NCBI GenBank assembly: GCA_004138175.2
Contig: RYFE02000006.1
Location: 62,001 to 126,000, forward strand
Direction of reading: 5' to 3'
Length of the DNA stretch: 64,000 nucleotides
Source: Chloroflexales bacterium ZM16-3
Lineage (GTDB): Bacteria; Chloroflexota; Chloroflexia; Chloroflexales; Chloroflexaceae
Part shown: positions 35,526 to 44,030 of the stretch, one piece after another
Position numbering within the stretch: position 1 is the stretch's first letter
How the letters are laid out: the number at the start of each line of letters is the position of its first letter
Notes under the pieces: generated by a model
The model's input: the letters and a program-made list of their open reading frames with translations, nothing else
Told to the model about the DNA's origin: nothing
Database searches by the model: none
Position numbers and translations under genes: made by a program

Positions 35526-36935
35526 ATGGCGCGAACTTCGATACATCGACGGGCGACCTTGCGCGCCGAGCTGCTGGCCCTCTTCCAGTACGCCACCGAG
35601 GCCGACATCGACGCCCAGATCGACCATCTCCTCGCCGAGGTGCTAGAGGACGACCCGCTCGCCGCGCCGCTGCCGCTTATCCCCGATGACCAGAGCGAGG
35701 ACGAGCGCATTGTCGTCACCGGCATCGGCGTCGTCACGCCTTTCGGCGTCGGCGTCGAGCCGTTCTGGGATGGCCTCACTGCCGGGCGCAGCGCCATTGG
35801 TCGGATCACCCGCTTCGACACGAGCGCCTTCCCAAGTCAGATCGGCGGCGAGGTGGTCGACTTCGCCCCCCAGACATTCATGGACGCCAAGGAGGCGCGG
35901 CGCATGTCGCGCGCCAGCCAGTTCGCCGTGGCCGCCGCGCGCATGGCCGTCGAGGCGGCCGGGCTGCGCATCGATGCGGGCAACCGCGACGAGATCGGCA
36001 CCCTGATCGCCTGCGGCACGATCTCGATGCCCGACGTGGAGCAGGCCGTCATCACCATGATGCAGCGCGGCCCGATGAAGATTAGCCCCTTCTTCATCCC
36101 GGCGGCCGTGCCGAACATGCCCTCCAGCCAGGTGGCCATCCAGCTCGGCCTGCGCGGCCACATCTCGGCGATTAGCACCGCCTGCGCCGCCAGCTCCCAG
36201 GCTATCGGCGAGGCCGCCGAGGTGATCCGCCGAGGCGACGCCGAGATCATGGTGGCCGGTGGTGCCGAGGCGCCGATCACCGCCCTCAGCCTCGGCTCCT
36301 TCTGCGTGATCCGCGCCCTCAGCACCGGCTATAACGACGACCCGGCCCGCGCATCGCGGCCTTTCGACCTCCGCCGCGATGGGTTTGTCTCCGGCGAGGG
36401 GTCCGGCGTCTTCGTCCTAGAGCGGCTCTCCAGCGCCCGCCGACGCGGCGCGCCCATCCTCGCCGAGCTGATCGGCTACGCGGCCACCGCCGACGCCTAC
36501 CACGTCACCTCGCCCGACCCGGATGGCCACGGGGCCACCCGCGCCATGCGCCGCGCCCTCCAGCGCGCCCGGATCGACCCGCAGCAGGTGGACTATATCA
36601 ACGCCCACGCCACCTCCACCCCGCTCGGCGATGTGGCCGAGACAAAGGCGATCAAGCAGGTCTTTGGCGAGTACGCCCATAGCGTCCCGGTCAGCTCGAT
36701 CAAGTCGATGATCGGCCACCTCACCGGGGCCGCCGGGGCCGTCGAGGCCGCCGCCACCGTCCTGGCCCTCCGGCACGGCATCATCCCGCCCACGATCAAC
36801 CAGGAGGAGCCCGACCCCGAGTGCGACCTGGACTATGTGCCCAACGTCGCTCGCCCCGCCGACCTCCAGGTGGCGATCTCGAACTCCTTCGGCTTCGGCG
36901 GAGTCAACTCCGTCCTCGCCTTCAGGAAGCTGTAG
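35526..36935 (+). CDS. fabF: Beta-ketoacyl-ACP synthase II type enzyme with N-terminal extension
   Basis: About 469 residues from ATG 35526 (AAGGTG six bases upstream). The KAS domain begins at IVVTGIGVVTPFGVGVE (about residue 62) and has active-site Cys in STACAASSQAIGEA, first His in INAHATSTPLGD and second His in SMIGHLTGAAGAVEA. The first about 60 residues (RRATLRAELLALFQYATEAD) are an extra helical segment not found in ordinary FabF. It condenses malonyl-ACP with acyl-ACP in fatty acid elongation. A three-hairpin element separates it from holB. Confidence 0.92.
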   Translation: MARTSIHRRATLRAELLALFQYATEADIDAQIDHLLAEVLEDDPLAAPLPLIPDDQSEDERIVVTGIGVVTPFGVGVEPFWDGLTAGRSAIGRITRFDTSAFPSQIGGEVVDFAPQTFMDAKEARRMSRASQFAVAAARMAVEAAGLRIDAGNRDEIGTLIACGTISMPDVEQAVITMMQRGPMKISPFFIPAAVPNMPSSQVAIQLGLRGHISAISTACAASSQAIGEAAEVIRRGDAEIMVAGGAEAPITALSLGSFCVIRALSTGYNDDPARASRPFDLRRDGFVSGEGSGVFVLERLSSARRRGAPILAELIGYAATADAYHVTSPDPDGHGATRAMRRALQRARIDPQQVDYINAHATSTPLGDVAETKAIKQVFGEYAHSVPVSSIKSMIGHLTGAAGAVEAAATVLALRHGIIPPTINQEEPDPECDLDYVPNVARPADLQVAISNSFGFGGVNSVLAFRKL

Positions 36936-37050
36936 ACTCTGGGGCTACGCCCCAGGCCCGCTTTTGTTGGGGTTGGGCGGCTTTGCCGCCCAACCCCAAC
37001 AAAAATATCCTGTGGGGGTGGCGAAGCCACCCCCACCCCCCACCGGAGGT
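36936..37050 (+). repeat. Three-hairpin intercistronic element, copy 2 (fabF-like to holB)
   Basis: It begins right after the stop codon: TCTGGGGCTACGCCCCAG, then a long stem with TTTTGTTGGGGTTGGGCGGC and its complement, linker AAAAATATC, then GGGGGTGGC/GCCACCCCC, ending CCGGAGG, which is the ribosome binding site of holB. Confidence 0.85.
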
Positions 37051-37057
37051 GGTGCAG

Positions 37058-38074
37058 GTGAGCTGGAACATCGTCGGCCACGAGTGGGCGGTCGAGCAGC
37101 TGCGGCGCAGCATCCTCGCCGGCAGCGACGCCCAAGCCTACCTCTTCAGCGGGCCGCCTGGCCTCGGCAAGGCCGCCATCGCCCTCCAGATGGCCCAGGC
37201 GCTCAACTGCGAGCGCAGCCCCGGCGACCCCTGCCAGGAGTGTCGGGCCTGCCGGCGGATCGCGCGCGGCAACCACCCCGACGTGCGCGTGGCCGGCATG
37301 GCCACCCAGGCCGCAGGGCTCAAGCCCGATGAGGCCGCCCGCCAGAAGGAGCTGAAGATCGCCACCGTCCGCGAGTGGCAGCGCGACATCAGCCTGCGCC
37401 CCTACGAGGGCCGCCGCCGCGTCCTCATCCTCCACGACGCCGAGCGCCTCAACGAGGAGTCATCCAACGCGATGCTCAAGACCCTGGAGGAGCCGCCCGA
37501 CTACGCCACGATCATTCTGGTGGCCAACAGCTCCGAGCTGCTGCCTACGATCGTCTCGCGCTGCCGGGTGCTGCGCCTGCGCCCCCTGCCCCGCCGCCAA
37601 GTCGCCGAGGCGCTGACGGCCCGCAACATCGCCGCCGAGGACGCTGATCTCCTGGCCGCCTGGAGCGGCGGGAGGGTTGGCTGGGCGCTCCAGGCCGCCG
37701 CCAACCCCGAGAGGATCACCGCCCGCCAGGAGCACCTCGACGCCCTGATGGAGCTGGGCGAACAGGGCCGTGCGGCGATCTTCCGCTGGGCCGAGCAGCG
37801 CGCCAAAGAGTACCGTGGCGGCGAGCAGGAGGTTGTCTTCGCCTGGCTCGACCTCTGGCAGGGCTGGTGGCGCGACGTGCTGCTGGTGACGGCAGGCTGT
37901 CCCGACAGCATCGTCAACATCGACCGGCGCGAGGATCTGGCCCGCCTGGCCGCCCGCCACCCCCTGCCCGCCATCCACACCTTCGTCGGCCGGATCGGCG
38001 CCGCCGCCCAGCAGCTCCGCGAGAACGGCAACCCCCAGCTTGTGCTAGAGAATATGCTCCTGCACATGCCGTAG
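37058..38074 (+). CDS. holB: DNA polymerase III clamp-loader delta' subunit
   Basis: 338 residues from GTG 37058, eight bases after GGAGG; the longer upstream frame is the hairpin element. The AAA+ clamp-loader fold has NIVGHEWAVEQLRRSI, Walker A-like GPPGLGKAAIA, the four-cysteine zinc module CERSPGDPCQECRACRR, LILHDAERLNEESSNAMLKT and the sensor region LPTIVSRCRVLRLRPL. It acts in loading the beta clamp at replication forks. Cotranscription with the upstream KAS gene is likely. Confidence 0.92.
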   Translation: MSWNIVGHEWAVEQLRRSILAGSDAQAYLFSGPPGLGKAAIALQMAQALNCERSPGDPCQECRACRRIARGNHPDVRVAGMATQAAGLKPDEAARQKELKIATVREWQRDISLRPYEGRRRVLILHDAERLNEESSNAMLKTLEEPPDYATIILVANSSELLPTIVSRCRVLRLRPLPRRQVAEALTARNIAAEDADLLAAWSGGRVGWALQAAANPERITARQEHLDALMELGEQGRAAIFRWAEQRAKEYRGGEQEVVFAWLDLWQGWWRDVLLVTAGCPDSIVNIDRREDLARLAARHPLPAIHTFVGRIGAAAQQLRENGNPQLVLENMLLHMP

Positions 38075-38128
38075 GGGCGACCCAACGTGGTCGCCCCACG
38101 GCACCCCCACGGCCCTCGAAAGAAGATG

Positions 38129-38177
38129 CTTGCATATACGAAATGGCCAGCTTCGCTGGCCATTTCGTATATGCAAG
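38129..38177. terminator. Perfect 23-base stem-loop between convergent holB and GIDE genes
   Basis: Arms start CTTGCATATACGAAATGG and close around TTC. It is a strong bidirectional hairpin, without a marked T run. Flanking GTAGGGGCGAC and CACCCCTAC pieces resemble family B. Confidence 0.65.
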
Positions 38178-38199
38178 TGAGGGTTCTCGGGCGGCACCC

Positions 38200-38952
38200 C
38201 TACTCCACGAGCAGCCCCAGGACGAGTACAATCAGCCCGATCACACCGCTGCCAGCGGCGGCGTAGTACATATTGCGCGACCAGGTCGCCGCCGAGCCCG
38301 CCAGCTCGCGCTCGCTCTTGCGGCTCACCAGAAAGCGCTGCTTGGAGTTGCTCGGGTGGCGGGCGATCGCCGGCTCCCCCTGGTGATCCACCGCCGTGCC
38401 CAGCACATAGACCCGCGTGCCGGGGGCCAGGCTGCTCTCGCTGTGGCGCTGGCCCAGCGTGCGGGTCGCCCCCGTCCAGGGCTGCTCAGCCGCGTCGAAG
38501 CGCGACCCGCTCTCCGCCAGGTCGAGATCGGCGCCCTCGGGCAGCACCAGCGTGCGCCCGGTGGCGTCGCGCACGTAGAAGTTCACCTGCCGCTCCTCGC
38601 TCTTGAGCGTGTCGCTGCGCCGCTCCACCGTCGTCTCGCGCTTGCTGTTCTCGTCGGTCTTGGTCACCCGCTCCTCGTACTCACGGGTCTGGCTGTAGCT
38701 GTAGGCCACGCAGGGCTGCTTGGAGACCGGGCCGTGCAGGGGCTTTTCACACTCGATCACGCCCTCAACTTCGCAGGGCTGGGCCAGGGCGTCCGCGCCG
38801 AGGCTTCCTGTGATCTTGCGGTGAACCTCGCCGAGCAGCTGGGCCGTGTAGGTCTCCGCCGCGTTCATAGCGGTCAGGGAGCTGGCGTTCGAGCGGGCGA
38901 CGAAAAAGAAGATCACGGCGAGGATGATGAGGATGATGCCGCCGATAACCAT
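38200..38952 (-). CDS. GIDE-domain (E3 ubiquitin-ligase-like) membrane protein
   Basis: 250 residues from the ATG at 38952 that begins MVIGGIILIILAVIFFFVAR, a membrane helix. The middle has the GIDE domain seen in mitochondrial MUL1 and bacterial relatives: VEGVIECEKPLHGPVSKQPCVAYSYSQTREYEE, RSDTLKSEERQVNFYVRDATGRTLVLPEGA. A second helix lies at the C-terminus (MYYAAAGSGVIGLIVLVLGLL). There is no RING finger, so it is not a ligase by itself. Function in bacteria unknown. Confidence 0.82.
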   Translation of the reverse strand: MVIGGIILIILAVIFFFVARSNASSLTAMNAAETYTAQLLGEVHRKITGSLGADALAQPCEVEGVIECEKPLHGPVSKQPCVAYSYSQTREYEERVTKTDENSKRETTVERRSDTLKSEERQVNFYVRDATGRTLVLPEGADLDLAESGSRFDAAEQPWTGATRTLGQRHSESSLAPGTRVYVLGTAVDHQGEPAIARHPSNSKQRFLVSRKSERELAGSAATWSRNMYYAAAGSGVIGLIVLVLGLLVE

Positions 38953-39080
38953 GGGTTTGCTCCGTACTATGTGTGCTTCGCTGATGCCCGACGACCAACA
39001 CGGATGATGGCGGTCGGTCGTCGGACAGCGAACCACAAGTCTTGAATGCGAAACTACGCAATACCACAAAACTCTCCCTG

Positions 39081-39178
39081 TGCAACGTCGCCCGGCGGCT
39101 GAAGCCGCCTGCTACGATCTGCACAGGCTGCCTGTGCGGTCTCGGCAAGCCTGTGCAGGCAGGCGGTTGGCCGCGCCG
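39081..39178. repeat. Dispersed GC-rich hairpin repeat, family E copy 4
   Basis: TGCAACGTCGCCCGGCGGCT at the left, as in copy 5, then a stem GCACAGGCTGCCTGTG-type with AAGCCTGTGCAGGC. It is more diverged than the others. Confidence 0.65.
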
Positions 39179-39204
39179 ATTCGGGAACCTGTAGCGGCGA
39201 CTTC

Positions 39205-39597
39205 TCACCGGGATGGGTTCTTCCGCATGGCCAGCGCCGTCAGCCCCGCGCTGATCGCCATGCCGAGTAAAGAGAGCTTCCCGGCCCCGTGAGCCGCCGC
39301 GACGCCAAGGAACATCGTGCCGGCCGGGTTCGCCGCCCGGCTCATCCCCCGCGCGGTGGCGTCGCCGCTCTGCACCCGGGCGATGTTGAGCATGCCCAGA
39401 AAGGCCAGCGCCAGCCCGGAGCCCGCGAACCAGGCCCGGTTCAGCGCGCTCTCGTGACGGTAGATGACCGGCGTGAGCAGCGTGTGGCCGACGCCCCCAG
39501 CCGTGAGCCCTGCGGCGAGGACAAGGTCAAGCGCGGTGAGCGGATCTGGTGGGAGTCCAAAAACATCCGGCGTAAACGGGTTGCGAGCTGAGTGCAT
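39205..39597 (-). CDS. Small multi-pass membrane protein
   Basis: About 130 residues from ATG 39597, with AGGAG six bases upstream. Four hydrophobic segments: ALDLVLAAGLTAGGVGHTLL, AWFAGSGLALAFLGMLNIA, PAGTMFLGVAAAHGAGKL and LLGMAISAGLTALAM. Possibly DUF4267-like, but I cannot assign it firmly. It is a single-gene unit. Confidence 0.6.
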   Translation of the reverse strand: MHSARNPFTPDVFGLPPDPLTALDLVLAAGLTAGGVGHTLLTPVIYRHESALNRAWFAGSGLALAFLGMLNIARVQSGDATARGMSRAANPAGTMFLGVAAAHGAGKLSLLGMAISAGLTALAMRKNPSR

Positions 39598-39813
39598 ACC
39601 TAACTCCTGTGCGTGTGTGCCTCGCTCGATCATACCACGTTAGACAAGGTTCATAAGCACTTGATAGTTTGGCGTCACGGATCGCTTTCTGGTGGGTTCG
39701 GCCTGTACCCTGTACCCTTGTCTTAGGCGCTGTGTGGGTGTGCCCCATAGCACAGCGAGCAGGGCTGCGCACAATTGCCGAGTTCGCCTACCGTAACACA
39801 CAACTCCAGATGG

Positions 39814-39842
39814 TTGACAATCGGTTAGCGCGTAGGTACGAT
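39814..39842 (+). promoter_or_regulatory. Sigma-70 promoter of the amidohydrolase gene
   Basis: TTGACA (39814-39819), 17-base spacer, TACGAT (39837-39842). Start predicted near 39849, giving a leader of about 46 bases. It lies in the 297-base gap 39598-39894, which otherwise shows no gene. Confidence 0.8.
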
Positions 39843-39894
39843 CTCATGACCGCCTGGCACATGTGTCGCCCGGCGCGCACGCGAGGGGTTGCCT

Positions 39895-41502
39895 ATGTCA
39901 ACGCTGATACTCTACAATGGCCCGATCTATACCCTCGACCCGCAGCACCCGGTGGCGCGGGCCGTGGCTATCCGTGACGGGCGCATCGTCGCGGTGGGTA
40001 GCGAGGGCCATGTGCGGGCCGTTACCGCATCTTCGGGTCGCAGCGAGGGCATCAACCTTCAGGGCCGCGCCGTGGTGCCCGGCCTCACCGACGCCCACGT
40101 CCACATCACGTTCCAGGGCCTCGCCAGCCAGGAGGTGCGCCTGGGCGGGGCCTCCAGCATCGCCGAGGCCGTTGGCCGGGTGGCCGACCGCGCACGCGGC
40201 CTGCTGCCCGGCGCCTGGCTGCATGGCGGCGGGTGGAACCACGCGGCATGGGGCGGCCAGTGGCCCTCGCGCAACGACCTGGACGCCGTCTGCCCCGCCA
40301 CCCCGGTGATCCTCTCGCGCAAGGACGGCCACTCGCTCTGGGTGAACAGCGCGGCCCTGGCGGAGGCCGGGATCACCGCCGCCACGCCCGACCCATCCGG
40401 CGGCCAGATCCAGCGCGACCGCGACGGCGAGCCCACCGGGATCTTGCTGGAGGCGGCCATGGAACTAGTGCGCGTCGTCGAGCCGCCGCAGAGCCAGGAG
40501 GAGCGACAGGCCGCCATGCGCCTCGCCATGCGCGAGGCTCTGAGCTACGGCATCACCAGCATCCATATCCCCTGTGGCATCGGCCCGAACGATGGCCGCG
40601 AGACCCTGTCCGACCTACAGGATCTGCGCGGGCGCGGCGAGCTGAGCTTGCGATGTCTCTCCTCTATCTCGGTGGGCGACCTGGACGCGGCCATCGCCCT
40701 GGGGGTGAAGAGCGGCCTGGGCGATGCCTGGCTGCGCGTCGGCGGCCTGAAGATCTTCGCCGACGGCTCGCTCGGCTCAGAGAGCGCCGAGATGCTCAGC
40801 CACTATGAGGGCCGCCGCCACCTCGGCATCGCCACCATCGAGCGCGAGCTGCTAGAGGAGACGGTAGCCCGCGCCAACGCCAGAGGCATCAGCGTGATGC
40901 TCCACGCCATCGGCGACGCGGCCAACCGCAAGGTGCTCGATGCGATCGAGCTAGCCCGTGGCGACGGCGAACCGCCAGTCCTGGCGATGCCCAACCGTAT
41001 CGAGCACTGCCAGGTGCTCCACCCCAAAGACATCGGCCGCCTCGCCGAGCTGGGCGTGATCGCCTCCATGCAGCCCATCCACTGCACCAGCGATATGGAG
41101 ACCGCCGACGAGCTGTGGGGGACGCGCTGCGCGCACGCCTACGCCTGGCGCGAGCTGCGCGACAGCGGGGCAACCCTGGCCTTCGGCTCCGACGCGCCCG
41201 TCGAGACCATGAACCCCTGGCCCGGCGTCCACGCCGCCGTCACCCGGCAGCGGCCCGGCGGCTCCCCCGAGGGCGGCTGGCACCCCGCGCAGCGCCTCAC
41301 CGTCGCCGAGGCGCTAGAGGCATACTGCGTCGGCCCGGCCATCGCCAGCGGCGAGGGGCATATGAAGGGCCGCCTCGCCGAAGGCATGCTGGCCGACATG
41401 GCCGTCCTCACCGGCGACCCGTTCCGCAGCGCGCCCGGCGAGCTGCACGCGATCACCGCTGCCATGACCCTCATCGAGGGCAAGGTTATATTCGGCCGGT
41501 AG
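39895..41502 (+). CDS. YtcJ-like metal-dependent amidohydrolase
   Basis: 535 residues from ATG 39895, with GAGGGG upstream; a TTG two codons earlier is less likely. Amidohydrolase_3 family: the N-terminal beta sandwich (LILYNGPIYTLDPQHPVARA), metal ligands in VPGLTDAHVHITFQGL, later His in VMLHAIGDAANRKVLDA and RIEHCQVLHPKDI, and Asp in LAFGSDAPVETMNPW. It is predicted to hydrolyse an amide or carbamate, substrate unknown. Cytoplasmic. Its stop codon lies inside a hairpin. Confidence 0.9.
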   Translation: MSTLILYNGPIYTLDPQHPVARAVAIRDGRIVAVGSEGHVRAVTASSGRSEGINLQGRAVVPGLTDAHVHITFQGLASQEVRLGGASSIAEAVGRVADRARGLLPGAWLHGGGWNHAAWGGQWPSRNDLDAVCPATPVILSRKDGHSLWVNSAALAEAGITAATPDPSGGQIQRDRDGEPTGILLEAAMELVRVVEPPQSQEERQAAMRLAMREALSYGITSIHIPCGIGPNDGRETLSDLQDLRGRGELSLRCLSSISVGDLDAAIALGVKSGLGDAWLRVGGLKIFADGSLGSESAEMLSHYEGRRHLGIATIERELLEETVARANARGISVMLHAIGDAANRKVLDAIELARGDGEPPVLAMPNRIEHCQVLHPKDIGRLAELGVIASMQPIHCTSDMETADELWGTRCAHAYAWRELRDSGATLAFGSDAPVETMNPWPGVHAAVTRQRPGGSPEGGWHPAQRLTVAEALEAYCVGPAIASGEGHMKGRLAEGMLADMAVLTGDPFRSAPGELHAITAAMTLIEGKVIFGR

Positions 41503-41527
41503 AGACGCCCCGGCGGGGCGTCTCTAC
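41499..41527. repeat. GAGACGCCCC palindrome containing the amidohydrolase stop codon
   Basis: GTAGAGACGCCCC (41499-41511) pairs with GGGGCGTCTCTAC (41515-41527). A related GTAGAGACGCCCC sequence occurs inside the membrane-protein gene near 49036. Confidence 0.75.
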
Positions 41528-41529
41528 GG

Positions 41530-41605
41530 TGTGGGAGAGCGAAACTCTCCCACAAAAAAACTGATTGTGCTGCGGCGCGGCGTAGCCACCCCACAGCACA
41601 ATCAG
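41530..41605. repeat. Two further stem-loops in the amidohydrolase-MFS spacer
   Basis: TGTGGGAGAG/CTCTCCCACA around CGAAA (41530-41554), then seven A, then CTGATTGTGCTG (41561-41572) with CAGCACAATCAG (41594-41605). The layout resembles the three-hairpin elements, but identity is not clear. Confidence 0.6.
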
Positions 41606-41684
41606 TGCAGCATATGCCTGCTGGGCACACAATGCAGGTTTTTTGGGCGACAGCCCTAACGTTAGAGAAGAGAGAGAGAGAGAC

Positions 41685-42875
41685 ATGTTTCGCAACCGCC
41701 AGCTGATGGCCGTAGTGAGCGGCCACTTCATGATCGACGTGCTCAACAGCACCGGCGCGGTGCTGCTCGCCGTGCTGGCCGTGCCGCTCGGCCTGTCCAA
41801 CGGGCAGATCGCCGCCGCCCTAACGGCCTACCTGCTCATCGGCTCGCTCTCGCAGCCGCTCTTCGGCCTGCTGGCCGACCACCTCCACGGGAAATCGATG
41901 CTGCTGGCCGCCATCGCCGTGTCATGGATGGGCGTCTGCTACATGCTGGTGGCCATCGCGCCGAGCTGGTCGCTGCTGCTGCCAGTCTTCCTGCTGGCAC
42001 CCCTGGGCAGCGGCCTCTTCCACCCGGTCGGCACTGCCTCGGCGGCCCTGGCCGAGCCGGAGCGGGCCAGCAGCGCCACGGCGATCTTCTTCTTTGGCGG
42101 GCAGGCCGGGCTGGCCTTCGGCCCGTTTATGGTCGGCTACCTGACCGGCCAGTTCCACAGCCTCGGGATCATCCCGCTGGCCCTGCTGGCGATCATCCCC
42201 GCCACCCTGCTCTTCCTCGCCGGAGGCTCACAGTCTGGCTACGCCCAGCGCGCCGCGAGGCCGGCCCGTCCCCAGGCCCCCCGCAAGCAGATCGCCCTCA
42301 GCCTGATCATCGCCTTCGTCGCCCTGGTGGCCGTCCGCTCGTCCATCCAGCAGACCTACCAGGCTTTCCTGCCCAAGCTGTTCAGCGACCGTGGCTGGGA
42401 CCCGACGATGTTCGGGCTGCTGGCCGGCGTGTTTATGGGCGCTGGCGCGATCGGCCAGGTGATCAACGGCGGACTAGCTGACCGCTTCGGCATGCGCGTG
42501 ATGGTGATCTGGCCGCTGCTGCTGAGTGTGCCGGTCGGCATACTCTGTTTCGTGTCGCCGTCCACCTGGGTCATCTTTGCCACCTGCGCCGCCGCCGGCA
42601 TGCTGGTCGGCGGCCAGCACAGCGTGCTGGTGGTGTACGCCCAGCGTCTCCTCCCGGTGAAGCAGGGCTTCGCCGCCGGTCTGATCCTCGGCTTCACCTT
42701 CGCCAGCGGCGCGATCGGCACATGGATGGCCGGCCTCCTCGCCGATGTCGTCGGCCTCCAGACGGTGATGGCCTACCTGCCGCTGCTCGGCGTGGCGGCG
42801 GCCCTGCTCGGCGTGGCCCTTCCCGGCCGCGACCGTCCCGTCGCCGCGACCGTCGCCGTCCCGGCCGGAGACTAG
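41685..42875 (+). CDS. Major facilitator superfamily transporter
   Basis: 396 residues from ATG 41685 after a GA-rich ribosome site. Twelve predicted helices; it resembles fosmidomycin-resistance (Fsr)-type MFS carriers: HFMIDVLNSTGAVLLAVL, the loop LFGLLADHLHGKSMLL (motif A-like), GSGLFHPVGTASAALAEP and FGLLAGVFMGAGAIGQVI. An inner-membrane drug or metabolite exporter is likely; substrate unknown. Hairpins separate it from the amidohydrolase upstream. Confidence 0.88.
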   Translation: MFRNRQLMAVVSGHFMIDVLNSTGAVLLAVLAVPLGLSNGQIAAALTAYLLIGSLSQPLFGLLADHLHGKSMLLAAIAVSWMGVCYMLVAIAPSWSLLLPVFLLAPLGSGLFHPVGTASAALAEPERASSATAIFFFGGQAGLAFGPFMVGYLTGQFHSLGIIPLALLAIIPATLLFLAGGSQSGYAQRAARPARPQAPRKQIALSLIIAFVALVAVRSSIQQTYQAFLPKLFSDRGWDPTMFGLLAGVFMGAGAIGQVINGGLADRFGMRVMVIWPLLLSVPVGILCFVSPSTWVIFATCAAAGMLVGGQHSVLVVYAQRLLPVKQGFAAGLILGFTFASGAIGTWMAGLLADVVGLQTVMAYLPLLGVAAALLGVALPGRDRPVAATVAVPAGD

Positions 42876-42879
42876 GTGA

Positions 42880-42918
42880 TTGCAGATTGCCGGGCAATCT
42901 GCAATCTGCAATCTGCAA
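42880..42918. repeat. Heptamer hairpin repeat, family C
   Basis: ATTGCAGATTGC on the left, with three CAATCTG units on the right. A companion run of CAATCTA/CAATCTG units lies at 43058-43082. Confidence 0.8.
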
Positions 42919-42946
42919 GGGATTTTAAACATCCCATCGCTCATGA

Positions 42947-43025
42947 CATGTCACGCTGAGCGAGGCGAAGCGTCCCGCCCATGTTATGGGCTGCCGGGAC
43001 GCTTCGCCTCGCTCAGCGTGACATG
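42947..43025. repeat. 31-base-arm perfect stem-loop with nested palindrome
   Basis: The left arm (42947-42977) starts CATGTCACGCTGAGCGAGGC and the right arm (42995-43025) is its exact complement. The loop carries GCCCAT/ATGGGC. It resembles the widespread CTGAGCGAAGCGAAGC-type bacterial repeat. Confidence 0.9.
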
Positions 43026-43083
43026 AGGCCGGGGTATTTAAAAATTCCCACGTCCCCAATTTGCAATCTACAATCTGCAATCA

Positions 43084-43851
43084 TCACTGGCTGAGCGCAC
43101 GCACAGCCCGCAGGCTAGCCGTCGCATCCATGCGTGGAACATAGTCTAGGCCGACGAAGCCCTTATAGCCCAGCTCTTGCAGCAGCCCGAAGATATGCTC
43201 GTAGTTGATCTCGCCGCTGCCCGGCTCGTGACGACCCGGCACATCAGCCACCTTAATATGGCCGATCAGGTCGAGGTTCTCGGTCAGGCGGTGGGTGAGG
43301 TCGCCCTCGCTGATCTGCTGGTGGTAGGTGTTAAAGCAGAGGCGGACATTGGGGCTGCCCACAGCGCGCACCACCGCGAAGCCCTCGTCCGAGGAGCTGA
43401 GGAAGGTGCCTGGGTGGTCACGCTGGTTAAGCGGCTCCAGCACCAGGGTGAGATCGGCGTCGGCCGCCGTCTCGGCGGCGGCCTGGAGCGCCTCGACCAT
43501 ATGAGCGATCTGCTCGTCGCGGGGCACGCCGGGCATAGCCGGGCCGCTGGAGACGATCAGGTTCGCGCAGGAGAGATCGAAGGCCAGGGCGGCGGCGCGG
43601 TTGATATCGGTGAGGAACTGCTGGCGCTGGGCCGGGTCCACCAGCGATGAGGTGCTGCCCACAAAGGCGCTCACCTCCAGGCGCAGGGCCAGCTTCAGGG
43701 CGAGGGTGATGTTCATATCCTTGCCCTGGCGGCTCCAGAACTCGAAGGCGGAGAAGCCGAGGTCGTGAACGTACTCTAGGCGCTGCTCGAAGGGCTTCTC
43801 GTTAAAGAGCGTCTCCACGCAGACCGAGAAGCGCAGTAGTGGGGTCGCCAT
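43084..43851 (-). CDS. Sugar phosphate isomerase/epimerase-like TIM barrel (hydroxypyruvate isomerase-like)
   Basis: 255 residues. AP-endonuclease-2/Hyi family: RFSVCVETLFNEKPFEQRLEYV, ANLIVSSGPAMPGVPRDEQ, LTLVLEPLNQRDHPGTFLSS (metal Glu), VRLCFNTYHQQISEGDL, IGHIKVADVPGRHEPGSGEI (metal Asp/His/Glu) and a C-terminal Gly/Leu-rich end. It probably isomerises a short keto acid or sugar. Cofactor and pathway unknown. Single gene between repeats. Confidence 0.87.
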   Translation of the reverse strand: MATPLLRFSVCVETLFNEKPFEQRLEYVHDLGFSAFEFWSRQGKDMNITLALKLALRLEVSAFVGSTSSLVDPAQRQQFLTDINRAAALAFDLSCANLIVSSGPAMPGVPRDEQIAHMVEALQAAAETAADADLTLVLEPLNQRDHPGTFLSSSDEGFAVVRAVGSPNVRLCFNTYHQQISEGDLTHRLTENLDLIGHIKVADVPGRHEPGSGEINYEHIFGLLQELGYKGFVGLDYVPRMDATASLRAVRALSQ

Positions 43852-43988
43852 AGTCGCACCTCATCAATCCAGCTGATCCCTGGAAGCCCGCGATGCCCAG
43901 ACCTGACGGGCACACCGTACCGATGGCAGAGGGAGAATTGCTGCCCCTATTGTATCGCACATCGACAATTTCGCCATCCGCCGTGATG

Positions 43989-44030
43989 AAAACCAGTAGG
44001 GGCGTGGCGCGCCGCACCCCTACTGGTTTT
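43989..44030 (-). terminator. Terminator-like palindrome that includes the SDR stop codon, family B-related
   Basis: AAAACCAGTAGGGG and CCCCTACTGGTTTT are perfect arms. On the minus strand the stem ends in TTTT just after the SDR stop TAG, so it looks like an intrinsic terminator. Confidence 0.65.
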
